DNA from: Pectobacterium sp013449375
Lineage (GTDB): Bacteria > Pseudomonadota > Gammaproteobacteria > Enterobacterales > Enterobacteriaceae
Assembly (NCBI RefSeq): GCF_048593165.1
Contig: NZ_CP184271.1
DNA: 64,000 bases
Strand: one strand, 5' to 3'
Positions 8,969 through 18,381 of the stretch are shown here, piece after piece (within the stretch, counting starts at the first letter, position 1; each line of letters begins with the position of its first letter). The translations under genes and the position numbers were made by a program. The notes beneath the pieces are model-generated. The model was not told the DNA's origin, searched no databases, and worked only from the letters and a program-made list of their open reading frames with translations.

Positions 8969-9000
8969 AGATGTATAGACGTCCGAACGTTTTTATGTCC
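8969..9000. promoter_or_regulatory. Candidate MetJ operator (tandem met boxes)
   Basis: Four consecutive octamers between the divergent mtnA and mtnK genes resemble the met box AGACGTCT: AGATGTAT (6/8), AGACGTCC (7/8), GAACGTTT (5/8) and TTATGTCC (4/8). MetJ binds tandem 8-bp boxes with S-adenosylmethionine as co-repressor, so both salvage genes are probably repressed when methionine is plentiful. Confidence 0.65.
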
Positions 9001-9068
9001 GAATATGTAGTTCAAGGATAGTTTTAATTTAAGAACAGTTTTTGATTACAGAATAGCGAGGAGTTGGA

Positions 9069-10271
9069 ATGTCACTTTACCGCACTTTTACGGCGGATGA
9101 CGCTGTTGAATATGCCCGCCAGTACGGCGGTGTCAGTCAGCCGCAGGCGCTGGTAGCCGCAGAAGAGATCGGCGATGGCAATCTGAATCTGGTGTTTAAA
9201 ATTAAAGATGAAGCCGGCGTCAGTCGGGTCATTGTCAAACAGGCGCTGCCCTATGTGCGTTGCGTTGGGGAATCTTGGCCGCTGACGCTCGATCGTGCTC
9301 GTATCGAGGCCGAAACGTTGCTGACGCACGCACGCTTTTGTCCGCAGCATACCGTGACCGTGCTCTATCACGATCCCGAATTGGCGGTGATGGTGCAGGA
9401 AGATCTCTCCGATCATCGTATCTGGCGTAGCGAACTGGTTAAAGGCGCTGATTATCCTCAGGCGGCGGCACAACTGGGGGAATATCTGGCACAGACGCTA
9501 TTCCACACCTCTGATTTTTATCAGCACCCGCATGAGAAGAAAGCCGCGGTAAGTCAGTTCACCAACCCTGAATTGTGTCAGATTACCGAAGATCTTTTCT
9601 TTACTGATCCCTATGTCGAACACGAAAGAAACCAGTTTGACGCTGCACTGACGCCGGATGTGCAGGCATTGCGTGACGATCGGGCGTTGAAGCTGGCAGT
9701 CGCTGGACTGAAGCACGGCTTCCTGAGCAAAGCCGAAGCACTGCTGCACGGTGATATCCACAGTGGGTCGATCTTTGTCGCAGAAGGGCGACTGAAGGCC
9801 ATCGATGCTGAATTCGGCTTCTATGGGCCAATAGGTTTTGATGTTGGCACGGCAATCGGCAATCTGCTGCTGAATTACTGCGGTCTGCCGGGATTGCTGG
9901 CACCGCGTGAGGCGGCGGCGGGGCGTGAACGACGTCTGCAAGATATTCGTACGCTGTGGCAGACCTTTTCCGCTCGTTTTCTGGCGCTGAGCGACAATGA
10001 CAGCCGCGATCCGGCACTGGCGGAATCGGGCTATGCTGCACTGTTTTTACAGCAGGTGTGGCGAGATGCCGTTGGCTACTGTGGCACCGAACTGATTCGT
10101 CGCACCATTGGGTTGGCACACGTCGCCGATCTGGACAGCATTCAGGAGACGGAAGCTCGTTTAGCGTGCCAGCGTCATGCAATTTCACTGGGCAGAACGT
10201 TGGTACTGGCGGCTCCGCATATTGCGGATGTGGATGCGCTAGTCGCGCGTGTACGGCAGAGCGGTGCTTAG
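9069..10271 (+). CDS. mtnK: 5-methylthioribose kinase MtnK
   Basis: 400 residues. It phosphorylates 5-methylthioribose at C1 with ATP, giving the substrate of MtnA. The protein-kinase-like catalytic loop reads LLHGDIHSGSIFV and the metal-binding segment AIDAEFGFYGPIGFDVG. The nucleotide-binding region near the N-terminus reads IGDGNLNLVFKI. An AGGAG ribosome site lies ahead of the ATG. Confidence 0.95.
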   Translation: MSLYRTFTADDAVEYARQYGGVSQPQALVAAEEIGDGNLNLVFKIKDEAGVSRVIVKQALPYVRCVGESWPLTLDRARIEAETLLTHARFCPQHTVTVLYHDPELAVMVQEDLSDHRIWRSELVKGADYPQAAAQLGEYLAQTLFHTSDFYQHPHEKKAAVSQFTNPELCQITEDLFFTDPYVEHERNQFDAALTPDVQALRDDRALKLAVAGLKHGFLSKAEALLHGDIHSGSIFVAEGRLKAIDAEFGFYGPIGFDVGTAIGNLLLNYCGLPGLLAPREAAAGRERRLQDIRTLWQTFSARFLALSDNDSRDPALAESGYAALFLQQVWRDAVGYCGTELIRRTIGLAHVADLDSIQETEARLACQRHAISLGRTLVLAAPHIADVDALVARVRQSGA

Positions 10272-10336
10272 TCGTCATTAGCCACGCTATTTTATAACCG
10301 CTCCCGTCAATAAACCGGATGGGAGCGGCAAACCGA

Positions 10337-10687
10337 TTATTTCTTCCCTTTATTCATCATCGCCTTCAAATCCGCGAAAGGATTATGGGTGGCAACCCCG
10401 ACATCCTTCTGCGCATCCTCACCCGCGACGACAGTCGAACCGTACATATCCGCATCGGTATATTTTGAATGCTCATTGTCGTGGCAGTAGAGGCACAGCA
10501 TTTCCCAGTTACTGCCGTCTTCCGGGTTATTGCTGTGATCGTGATCGATGTGGTGAACGGTTAATTCACGCAGGTTGGAATAGACGAACTCGCGTGAACA
10601 GCGACCACATACCCACGGGAAAAGTTTGAGCGCTTTTTCGCGGTAGCCGCTTTCAAGTCTGGCGTAGTTTTTGGGGATGTAAGCCAT
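10337..10687 (-). CDS. yajD: YajD, HNH nuclease family protein
   Basis: 116 residues from the ATG at 10687 (MAYIPKNYARLESGYREKAL). The HNH domain is clear: paired cysteines VCGRC, then LTVHHIDHDHSNNPEDGSNW and LCLYCHDNEHS, providing the zinc-binding cysteines and the histidine metal finger. The longer open frame upstream (to 10921) runs into a repeat and is not coding. The function of YajD in the cell is not known to me. Confidence 0.9.
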   Translation of the reverse strand: MAYIPKNYARLESGYREKALKLFPWVCGRCSREFVYSNLRELTVHHIDHDHSNNPEDGSNWEMLCLYCHDNEHSKYTDADMYGSTVVAGEDAQKDVGVATHNPFADLKAMMNKGKK

Positions 10688-10834
10688 GTGTCGGGTTTCA
10701 TTCAGAAGGAAAGATGACGTAGATTTTACAACTGATGGGCGTCTAAAAGAAAGAACAGGGCGCCATATTGGCGGCCTGAGATTGTGAACAAAGGCCATTG
10801 AGCAGTAGTAACGGATAGATCGTAAAGACGCTGT

Positions 10835-10965
10835 AAACACGTCCCTGTGCGCTCGGCTTGCGCAGATATGAATCTCATCCTTGAGATTCACCCTTTCAGG
10901 GCCGTCGCTAGCGACGTTCAAAAACGTTCCTGACGTTTTTGTCCCTGGCGCAAACGCTTTACTCT
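10835..10965. repeat. Interspersed palindromic repeat, related to the ERIC insert at 14455
   Basis: The 350-bp gap between yajD and fadE contains sequence whose minus strand reads GGACAAAAACGTCAGGAACG, TTTTTGAAC, GCTAGCGACGGCCC and AAAGGG. The same order of blocks occurs at about 14455-14515 inside an ERIC element. Nothing coding is visible in the gap. Confidence 0.5.
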
Positions 10966-11038
10966 TCTATTCCGTTACTACCGTTTTCGTTCTTCAAATA
11001 TCAAAGGTCTGAGGCCGGTATAACTGGCCTGATTCTGT

Positions 11039-13486
11039 TTATGCTGCTTCGGTTTTTCTTTCCGGTTGCGTTACGGGCGCGGGCTTGTTGGCGGCCAGTG
11101 CATCGAATGCAAAGTCATCTACGTTGATTGAACGTAAGCGGCTGGCTTCGGCTTTGGTCAAAATATTCGCTTCTTCTGCGGTAATCTGACCTTCCACCAG
11201 CGCCTGTTCTGCCAACTGATCCAGTCGCATGAACGGTAGTGGTTTGTCGCTGGCTTTAGACAGACGTTGATAAATCGGCTCGGCGGCGATGATATCCAGC
11301 AGCGCCTCCTCCAGCAGCCCGACAGGGTTGTGTTCGCTGGCAACCAGATATTGGCCGCGTCCCAGACGATTACGTGTTTCCGACGGCGTTTGCAGAATTT
11401 TCGCGACCTCATGGTCGAGGCGGTCAGACGGTGCCGGACAGCGCAGACCCAGCGGGAAGATGATGAACGTCAGCAGCCCTGCAACAATACGATTTGGGAA
11501 GTTGCGCAGCAAATCGTCCAGCGCCTGCTCGGCCTGATGCAGACTGTCCTGCACGCCCCAGTGCACCAGCGGTAAATCTGCTTTTTGACGCCCTTCGTCC
11601 TCATAGCGTTTCAGCGTCGCGGAAGCCAGATAGAGCTGGCTGAGAACATCCCCCAGACGCGCCGAGATACGTTCGCGACGCTTCAGGCTGCCGCCCAGTA
11701 CCGCCATTGACACATCCGCCAGCAGAGCCAAATTCGCGCTGAGTCTATTGAGCTGCTGATAGTAATGGCGCGTTTTGTCGTTGACTGGCGCACGGCTCAG
11801 ACGGCCATTGGTCAGCCCAAGCCAGAAGCTGCGCACTTTGTTGCTACCGACGTGGCCGATATGACCGACCAGCGCACGGTCAAAGCGCGATATATCGTTC
11901 TCCTGCGCCGCTGCCATTTCTTCCAGTACATAAGGGTGACAGCGGATGGCGCCTTGCCCGAAGATGATCATGCTGCGCGTCAGGATATTCGCCCCTTCCA
12001 CGGTGATCGCAATCGGTGCGCCCTGATAGCTGCGCGCCAGAAAGTTGGTCGGGCCGAGACAGATACCTTTGCCCCCAGCGATATCCATCGCATCCATTAC
12101 GCTGCGCTGACCGCGGTGGGTACAGTGATACTTGACGATAGCGGAGAGCACCGCCGGTTTTTCACCCTGCATGATGCCGCTGGTAATTAATGTGGCGGCG
12201 GCGTCCATCACATAAGCATTTCCTGCGATGCGTGCCAGCGGCTCTTCAATACCTTCCATCTTACCGATGGAGATTTTGAACTGGCGGCGAATGTGCGCGT
12301 AAGCACCGATACCGAGGGCAATCGATTTCAGCCCGCCAGTGGAGTTGGATGGCAGTGTAATACCGCGCCCGACTGACAGACATTCCATCAACATACGCCA
12401 GCCCTGACCGGCCATCTTCGCGCCGCCGATGATGTAATCCAGCGGAACAAAAATGTTCTCACCTTGCGTTGGCCCATTCTGGAACGGAACGTTCAGCGGG
12501 AAATGGCGGCGGCCGATTTTAACGCCGTCGGTATCCGTCGGAATCAACGCGCAGGTAATACCTACGTCGTCTTCATCGCCTAATAGATGGTCGGGATCGT
12601 ACAGCTTAAAGGCCAGCCCCAACACGGTAGCGACTGGCGCGAGTGTGATATAGCGTTTATTCCAGGTCAGGCGCATACCTAAAACCTGTTCGCCGTGCCA
12701 GTTGCCGTAGCAGACAATACCGGTATCGGGAATCGAACCCGCATCCGAACCCGCTTCTGGGCTGGTCAATGCAAAGCAGGGGACTTCCTGACCGCGTGCC
12801 AGACGTGGCAGGTAGTGATCTTTTTGCGCTTCCGTTCCGTAGTGTTGTAGCAGTTCGCCGGGGCCGAGTGAGTTAGGCACGCCGACGGTGATTGCCACAA
12901 TACTGGAGACGCCCGCCAGTTTTTGCAGCACCTGCGCCTGTGCGTAAGCCGAGAATTCCAGCCCGCCGTATTGCTTCTTGATGATCATGGCGAAGAAACG
13001 GTGCTCTTTTAAAAATTCCCACAGTTCTGGTGGGATATCGGCGCGTTCGTGGGTGATTTCAAAGTCGTTTGCCATCCGGCAGGCTTCAGCAACCGGCCCG
13101 TCGATAAACGCCTGCTCTTCGGCGGTCAATTGCGGACGCGGGTAGTTATGCAGCTTTGTCCAGTCTGGCGCGCCGCGAAACAAGTCGCCTTCCCACCAGG
13201 TTGTCCCAGCATCAATTGCTTCTTTTTCCGTGTTCGACATCGGCGGCATGACGTTCTGGAACATGCGCAGCGCGGAAGCGGAAACCAGCTTTTGGCGCAG
13301 AGAGGGAACCGTAATCGGAATCAGCAGGAGCACGAGCGGAATCATCAGCCAGACGGGCCACAGCAACATGGCGGACATGGCGGCGAAGTAGGCCAAAAGG
13401 ATAGCGCTGCTGAACAGCAGGCTGAGCCGATGGTAAAACATCGCGCCGATGATAATCAGTAGGAGGAGGATACTGACAGCAACCAT
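11039..13486 (-). CDS. fadE: Acyl-CoA dehydrogenase FadE
   Basis: 815 residues (E. coli 814). It catalyses the FAD-dependent first oxidation of fatty-acid beta-oxidation. Two to three hydrophobic segments occupy residues 1-60. The acyl-CoA dehydrogenase core includes FALTSPEAGSDAGSIPDTG and later VEGANILTRSMIIFGQGA. A ~200-residue C-terminal region typical of the long FadE type follows. A FadR-like operator lies upstream. Confidence 0.95.
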   Translation of the reverse strand: MVAVSILLLLIIIGAMFYHRLSLLFSSAILLAYFAAMSAMLLWPVWLMIPLVLLLIPITVPSLRQKLVSASALRMFQNVMPPMSNTEKEAIDAGTTWWEGDLFRGAPDWTKLHNYPRPQLTAEEQAFIDGPVAEACRMANDFEITHERADIPPELWEFLKEHRFFAMIIKKQYGGLEFSAYAQAQVLQKLAGVSSIVAITVGVPNSLGPGELLQHYGTEAQKDHYLPRLARGQEVPCFALTSPEAGSDAGSIPDTGIVCYGNWHGEQVLGMRLTWNKRYITLAPVATVLGLAFKLYDPDHLLGDEDDVGITCALIPTDTDGVKIGRRHFPLNVPFQNGPTQGENIFVPLDYIIGGAKMAGQGWRMLMECLSVGRGITLPSNSTGGLKSIALGIGAYAHIRRQFKISIGKMEGIEEPLARIAGNAYVMDAAATLITSGIMQGEKPAVLSAIVKYHCTHRGQRSVMDAMDIAGGKGICLGPTNFLARSYQGAPIAITVEGANILTRSMIIFGQGAIRCHPYVLEEMAAAQENDISRFDRALVGHIGHVGSNKVRSFWLGLTNGRLSRAPVNDKTRHYYQQLNRLSANLALLADVSMAVLGGSLKRRERISARLGDVLSQLYLASATLKRYEDEGRQKADLPLVHWGVQDSLHQAEQALDDLLRNFPNRIVAGLLTFIIFPLGLRCPAPSDRLDHEVAKILQTPSETRNRLGRGQYLVASEHNPVGLLEEALLDIIAAEPIYQRLSKASDKPLPFMRLDQLAEQALVEGQITAEEANILTKAEASRLRSINVDDFAFDALAANKPAPVTQPERKTEAA

Positions 13487-13605
13487 AACGTGTCTCCAGC
13501 ATTGTGAGCGAATGGAGGGTTTTCATTCTTCCCCTGAGCGCTGTATTACGGGGGAAAGCGAGAACCGTTTTATCAGTGAAATAAGGCATAATAGGTCAAT
13601 ATGAT

Positions 13606-13622
13606 AAGAGGTCTGACCTGTT
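13606..13622. promoter_or_regulatory. Candidate FadR operator of fadE
   Basis: AAGAGGTCTGACCTGTT closely matches the palindromic FadR site (core GGTCNGACC). It lies 120 bp upstream of the fadE start. FadR represses fad genes until long-chain acyl-CoA releases it. Confidence 0.7.
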
Positions 13623-13835
13623 GCTTGTATTGGTTGTAGTTTATCTGATTATTTTTATCAATTTGTTTACATCATAATTACAACTCACTTCACAAACCGA
13701 ACGGCAGTCGTGCGTTTTCTGACGGGCGTCAGCGATCCTCTCGATCCCGTGATTACGCGCTTCTCGCTGTTAGTACGATCCGCTACACTGCATGGCAGAA
13801 GATGATACTGTCACCAGACAAAATGAGAGGATTCC

Positions 13836-14417
13836 ATGTATCAGGATTTAATCCGTAGTGAACTGAAAGAAGCGGCAGAAACACTGAATAATTTCTTGAG
13901 TGATGATGCGAACATTCAGTCGATTCAAAACGCTGCGGTGCTGTTGGCTAACGCTTTTAAAGCGGGCGGTAAAGTGATTTCCTGTGGTAACGGTGGTTCA
14001 CACTGTGACGCCATGCACTTTGCTGAAGAGCTGACGGGGCGCTATCGCGAGAACCGTCCTGGCTATCCGGCCATTGCGATTTCCGATCCGAGCCATCTGT
14101 CCTGCGTCAGCAATGACTTTGGCTATGATTTTGTCTTCTCCCGCTATGTCGAGTCACTGGGGCGTGAAGGTGATGTGCTGCTGGGGATTTCCACGTCTGG
14201 TAATTCAGGCAACATTATTAAAGCCATTGCCGCAGCAAAAGCGAAAGGCATGAAGGTCATTACGCTGACTGGGAAAGACGGCGGCAAAATGGCAGGTTCA
14301 GCCGACGTGGAAATTCGTGTTCCGCACTTCGGCTATGCTGACCGTATTCAGGAGATCCATATCAAAGCGATTCACATCCTGATTCAGTTGATTGAAAAAG
14401 AAATGGCAGATCAGTAA
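13836..14417 (+). CDS. gmhA: Sedoheptulose-7-phosphate isomerase GmhA
   Basis: 193 residues, same length as E. coli GmhA/LpcA. It makes D-glycero-D-manno-heptose-7-phosphate, the first step of the heptose supply for the LPS inner core. The SIS fold is evident in [23 protein letters not shown] and [23 protein letters not shown] upstream of the ATG is the ribosome site. In E. coli it also lies next to fadE. Confidence 0.97.
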
Positions 14418-14431
14418 GCCGCTTAATAATA

Positions 14432-14694
14432 AACTCTAAATAGTTCGAGTTTCAGGACAAAAACGGCAAGGCGTTTTTGAACAGCGCTTGCGCTGACCCC
14501 GAAGGGGGAGGCCATAAGGCCGAATAACGCGGCAAGGGAAGGAATCCCGATGAGCTTACTCAGGTAAGTGATTCGGGTGACAAATCTGCCGGGAGCAGAT
14601 TTGAACGCTGCTTGCAGCGGCCCTTTAGGGCGAGGCCCACGATGGGCCGAGTATTTGAGCGTAGCCAACGCACATGCAACTTGAAATATGACGA
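14432..14694 (+). repeat. ERIC element with internal insertions
   Basis: Both ERIC ends are present: ACTCTAAATAGTTCGAGTTT at the left and CATGCAACTTGAAATATGAC at the right. The central hairpin GAGCTTACTCAGGTAAGTGA is also there. The copy is ~263 bp instead of 127 because extra palindromic blocks lie on both sides of the centre. It fills the gmhA-yafJ gap, 23 bp ahead of the yafJ start. Confidence 0.85.
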
Positions 14695-14716
14695 GAAGGG
14701 AAGGGTAGGAAGTCAG

Positions 14717-15484
14717 ATGTGTGAATTGCTGGGGATGAGCGCGAATGTACCGACGGATATCTGTTTTAGTTTTACTGGGCTGATACAGCGCGGCGGGAAA
14801 ACCGGACCGCACCGGGATGGCTGGGGAATCACCTTTTATGAAGGGAACGGCTGTCGTACGTTCAAAGATCCGCTGCCAAGCTATAACTCGCCGATTGCCC
14901 GTCTGGTGCAGGATTATCCGATCAAATCGTGTGCGGTGGTTTCACATATCCGGCAGGCGAATCGTGGCGCGGTGTCGCTGGAAAATACCCATCCTTTTAC
15001 CCGCGAGCTGTGGGGAAGGAACTGGACGTTCGCCCACAACGGGCAACTGAAAGGTCATAACACCCTAAAAACGGGCATGTTTCGCCCCGTAGGCCAGACT
15101 GATAGCGAATTTGCTTTCTGCTGGCTGCTCTCTCAATTGTCCGAGCGCTATCCGCGCACTCCGGGTAACTGGCCTGCGGTGTTCCGCTATATCGCCAAAC
15201 AGGCGGATGTCCTGCGGGAGAAAGGCGTGTTTAACATGCTGCTGTCGGACGGACGCTTTGTGATGGGGTATTGCTCAACCAAACTCTACTGGATCACCCG
15301 TCGTGCGCCGTTTGGTAAAGCAACGCTGTTAGATCAGGATGTGGAGATTGATTTTCAACAGCAGACGACACCCAATGATGTCGTCACAGTATTGGCGACG
15401 CAGCCGCTAACGGGCAACGAAACCTGGCATCAAATCATGCCAGGTGAATTCGTTCTATTTTGTTTCGGCGAGCGCGTACTTTAA
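14717..15484 (+). CDS. yafJ: YafJ, class II glutamine amidotransferase family protein
   Basis: 255 residues from ATG 14717, the same length as E. coli YafJ. After the methionine the N-terminal cysteine (MCELLGMSANVPTDICFSF) is the Ntn-type nucleophile of class II amidotransferases. GPHRDGWGITFYEG, VVSHIRQANRG and FAHNGQLKGHN are the expected substrate-site motifs. There is no synthase domain, and the acceptor substrate is unknown. The last 30 bases overlap the convergent yafK. Confidence 0.9.
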   Translation: MCELLGMSANVPTDICFSFTGLIQRGGKTGPHRDGWGITFYEGNGCRTFKDPLPSYNSPIARLVQDYPIKSCAVVSHIRQANRGAVSLENTHPFTRELWGRNWTFAHNGQLKGHNTLKTGMFRPVGQTDSEFAFCWLLSQLSERYPRTPGNWPAVFRYIAKQADVLREKGVFNMLLSDGRFVMGYCSTKLYWITRRAPFGKATLLDQDVEIDFQQQTTPNDVVTVLATQPLTGNETWHQIMPGEFVLFCFGERVL

Positions 15485-16210
15485 GGTCGGCTGACTGGTC
15501 ATTAACGGTGGGTTAACGACGTATTGCCCATTAAACACAGTGATAGCCGGCGGCTGATTGTGCTGATTAAAATAGGAATACCCCGGCTGAAGTTGTTTCC
15601 AGAAACTGGCGTAGGTGGAATTACGGTGGCGTTGCATGTTCTGTTCCGTCATACGGAACGGGTAGATGGCAATATCAATCTTCGCCTGCCCGTTGCGTAA
15701 CGCTGCTTCGGCATAGCGATAAATCTCATCCATGTAGGTGTTGGTCATGGCATAACAGCCAACCGATACACATTCGCCGTGGATCATCAAATAGCGGCCG
15801 GAATACCCCTGTGATTTATCATACTCGTTGGGGAAACCGATATTGATCGCGCGGTAATATTGGCTGTCTGGTTTTAACTGACGCAGATCGACCTGATAGA
15901 AACCTTCCGGACTTTTTAAATCGCCTTCAACGCGTTTTGGCCCTAACCCGCCCGAATATTTACAGATTGGGTATTGGTCCAATAAACGGTATTCGTTGCC
16001 GACTTTCGCATAGAGTTCGAATATTCGCTCTTCTTTAAAGATCTGAATATAGATCGGAGAGCCTAATAATTGCTGTTTTAATTCTTTTGCTATCGGCGCG
16101 AGCGGCGGTGCGGTCTCGCTGGCGGCGCTGGTAACAACACTGGCTTCGCTGGTAATAACAAGAGAAGGCAAAAAAAACAACATCGCAAACGACAGCGCGA
16201 TTTTTTGCAT
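15455..16210 (-). CDS. yafK: YafK/DpaA, L,D-transpeptidase-fold murein protein
   Basis: 251 residues with a signal peptide (about residues 1-24, MQKIALSFAMLFFLPSLVIT). The YkuD-type catalytic region reads YLMIHGECVSVGCYAMTN, with the histidine and cysteine in place. In E. coli the orthologue (DpaA) cuts Braun lipoprotein from peptidoglycan rather than making crosslinks. It overlaps the 3' end of yafJ by 30 bp in convergent orientation. Confidence 0.92.
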   Translation of the reverse strand: MQKIALSFAMLFFLPSLVITSEASVVTSAASETAPPLAPIAKELKQQLLGSPIYIQIFKEERIFELYAKVGNEYRLLDQYPICKYSGGLGPKRVEGDLKSPEGFYQVDLRQLKPDSQYYRAINIGFPNEYDKSQGYSGRYLMIHGECVSVGCYAMTNTYMDEIYRYAEAALRNGQAKIDIAIYPFRMTEQNMQRHRNSTYASFWKQLQPGYSYFNQHNQPPAITVFNGQYVVNPPLMTSQPTLKYALAETK

Positions 16211-16402
16211 TATGGTTCCTGATAATAAAATTGCCTGCTATACGCGGCGTCCGCGTCGCGCTACTGATGTGTTAGCGAAAACGTTGGGACAGCCGTTATC
16301 GGTATCTATTTCGTCGGCGAATAGGTCACGACGAAAACGAAATCACATTATCATTGGTTTCATATTAATCAAGCGTTGAAAAGCGCTAAAAAATAACATT
16401 TA

Positions 16403-16432
16403 CAAAAAACAGCCCGAAGGGATACGGGCTGC
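16403..16432 (-). terminator. Intrinsic terminator of the YafE-like methyltransferase gene
   Basis: On the minus strand CAGCCCG pairs with CGGGCTG and is followed by GTTTTTTGT. It lies 36 bp past the stop at 16468. Confidence 0.8.
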
Positions 16433-16467
16433 TACGTGTGAGGTTATTAATGGTAGGAGAAAGCGGG

Positions 16468-17241
16468 TCAGGCGCGGGTGGCTTCTATCATCATAATGTC
16501 GGTGATAAAGGAACCGTCCGTCTGTACTTCAAAATGCTGTATCACTTCGTCCGCCAGCGTTTTTTGCAGTTCACGAATCGCCACGGTGAAATGTTCTGGC
16601 GTACGCATACGGGCAATCCAACTGCTGAACTCCAGCGTCAGCCTGTCGCTGGTGACGTTACGCACGATGAATCCCGCTTCCGTAAACAGACTCAGCCATT
16701 CTCCCGGTGCGTAATCACGCACGTGTGACGTATCGCGCAGCTTCTCTACCGTCTGCAAATAGCTGTCCAGCAGCGGATGGCCGGGCGAAACGACATCCAT
16801 CATGATCACGCGACCGCCCGGTTTCAGGACGCGCCGCATTTCACGTAACGCCTGCCCGACATCATGCCAGTGATGCGCAGAGTAACGGCTGATTATGATG
16901 TCTGCGCTGCTATCCTCGAACGGCAAAGACTCGGCTACGCCTTGCTGAACGCGGATATTATTCAGCCCTTTCTGCGCCGCAGCCTGACTGACAACCTCCA
17001 GCATTTGAGAAGACAAATCGTAGGCGACAACCTCCGCGACGGCCTGTGCGGCAACGAAGCTGGCGTGTCCTGCACCGCAGCCGACATCGATGACGCGCGC
17101 CTGCGGGAAAGGCGCTAATAAAGCCGCTAACTGGGTTAAATCTTTGCCCTGCGCATGCACCGCGCTGGTCAAGTAGTTCTGCGCCTGTGAGCCGAACTGA
17201 TGTTCGACGCGATGATTATGGTTCTGTTTTTCTTCCATCAT
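16468..17241 (-). CDS. yafE: YafE-like class I SAM-dependent methyltransferase
   Basis: 257 residues. The Rossmann SAM-binding motif is VIDVGCGAGHASF (about 50-62), followed by VVAYDLSSQMLEVV and LKPGGRVIMMDVVSPGHP. ISRYSAHHWHDVGQALRE and LEFSSWIARMRTPEHF match my recollection of E. coli YafE closely, though this copy is not next to yafD. The methyl acceptor is unknown. It is divergent from the regulator at 17506. Confidence 0.85.
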   Translation of the reverse strand: MMEEKQNHNHRVEHQFGSQAQNYLTSAVHAQGKDLTQLAALLAPFPQARVIDVGCGAGHASFVAAQAVAEVVAYDLSSQMLEVVSQAAAQKGLNNIRVQQGVAESLPFEDSSADIIISRYSAHHWHDVGQALREMRRVLKPGGRVIMMDVVSPGHPLLDSYLQTVEKLRDTSHVRDYAPGEWLSLFTEAGFIVRNVTSDRLTLEFSSWIARMRTPEHFTVAIRELQKTLADEVIQHFEVQTDGSFITDIMMIEATRA

Positions 17242-17317
17242 TGCTCTCGCTTTATCTGAATTGTTCTTGTTTCATCAGGGGGTAAACGGCGGCGCGCCAG
17301 CCACTAAAGAAGACGTC

Positions 17318-17366
17318 GGTCTAAGAACATCCTTGGTCTAAGAACACGGTCTTTGGCTTAAGAACA
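17318..17366. promoter_or_regulatory. Three direct repeats upstream of the MmyB-type regulator
   Basis: GGTCTAAGAACA occurs at 17318 and 17335, and GGCTTAAGAACA at 17355. A second repeat pair, ATACGGGTACAA and ATACGGGTATAA, follows at ~17385-17415. These sit in the divergent region between the methyltransferase and the regulator, and are candidate operator sites. Confidence 0.45.
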
Positions 17367-17505
17367 CTATAGTGAGAGAGAAATACGGGTACAATATGAG
17401 CATTTATACGGGTATAAAATACTCCCTGTTTGATTAACACCGCTTTCACTGATGCTGCTGTCATCGCAAGTTGTTTGAGCGGGCGGGATAAAAAGGACAC
17501 CGGTT

Positions 17506-18306
17506 ATGTCTGCAAATTCATTTATGTCTGCCAATTCTCTGAGCGGCCCAAAGGCACTGGGGGCTTTTTTACGGGCGCTGCGTGAGCGGACCTCGCCGGA
17601 AAGGGTCGGCCTGCCCGCATCCGGTCGGCGGCGCACCAGTGGATTACGCCGTGAAGAATTGGCGCAAATCGCCCGAATCAGCACCACTTGGTATACCTGG
17701 CTTGAACAGGGGCGTGATGTGTCCGCTTCCGCCTCGGCGCTGACTCGCTTGTCTCAGGCGTTAAAGCTGGAACCCGCAGAGCATGATTATCTTTTTAGTC
17801 TGGCGGGTGTGAAAGATCCCCTGAAGCAAAACAGGAAAACACCGCTGGATGCAGAGGTCGTCGCCAGTCTTAATCATATTACCTGTCCTGCGTATCTGCT
17901 GGATGGGTGCTGGAACATGCTGGCGTGGAATGCGCCGTCGGCAGAGCTGTTTGCCGGGTGGTTGGGAAGCGATCCAGCACCTAACCTGCTGCGTTTTATG
18001 TTTCTTAACCCACTGGCAAGGTCGCTGGTGGTCGATTGGCCGGAACGCGCCAGGAGAGTGGTAGCGGAGTTTCGGGCGGAGTCCAGCCATTACGCTTCTG
18101 TTGAGGCCGTTCGGCACGTTGTAATGGCGCTATGTGAAGAAAGTCGTGAGTTCAATCTTTGGTGGTCGCAGCAGGCGGTGACCGCCCGTGAAGGCGGTGA
18201 ACGGCGTTTCCACCATCTTATTCTGGGGGATGTCGCCTATCATCAACAGACTTTTCATCCTGCCGGGCAAGGGGAATTTAAGTTGGTGATGCTGATCGCG
18301 CAGTAA
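17506..18306 (+). CDS. XRE/MmyB-family transcriptional regulator
   Basis: 266 residues. The N-terminal helix-turn-helix includes RRTSGLRREELAQIARISTTWYTWLEQGRD. The C-terminal MmyB-like ligand domain has CPAYLLDGCWNMLAWNAPSAELF, LRFMFLNPLARSLVVDW and FHPAGQGEFKLVML. Regulators of this type usually control a neighbouring gene, here probably the divergent methyltransferase. MSANSF is repeated at the start (MSANSFMSANSLS), so translation may begin at the second ATG (17524). Confidence 0.88.
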   Translation: MSANSFMSANSLSGPKALGAFLRALRERTSPERVGLPASGRRRTSGLRREELAQIARISTTWYTWLEQGRDVSASASALTRLSQALKLEPAEHDYLFSLAGVKDPLKQNRKTPLDAEVVASLNHITCPAYLLDGCWNMLAWNAPSAELFAGWLGSDPAPNLLRFMFLNPLARSLVVDWPERARRVVAEFRAESSHYASVEAVRHVVMALCEESREFNLWWSQQAVTAREGGERRFHHLILGDVAYHQQTFHPAGQGEFKLVMLIAQ

Positions 18307-18347
18307 ACGCGGGCATTATTGCGCGGCTTGTCTATACTGACTTTGAT

Positions 18348-18363
18348 CTGTATATTTATACAG
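18348..18363 (+). promoter_or_regulatory. LexA (SOS) box of dinB
   Basis: CTGTATATTTATACAG is a perfect match to the LexA consensus CTG-N10-CAG, 18 bp ahead of the dinB ATG. It shows that dinB is induced by DNA damage. Confidence 0.92.
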
Positions 18364-18381
18364 TGCTATCAGAGGGCCAGT

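Noticed and set aside
10688..10921. N-terminal extension of YajD
   Set aside because: The sequence before ATG 10687 is repeat-derived; the HNH protein begins naturally at MAYIPKNYARL.
18319..18381. Earlier start for dinB
   Set aside because: It would place the LexA box inside the coding sequence, and the family N-terminus begins at MRKIIHVDMDCF.
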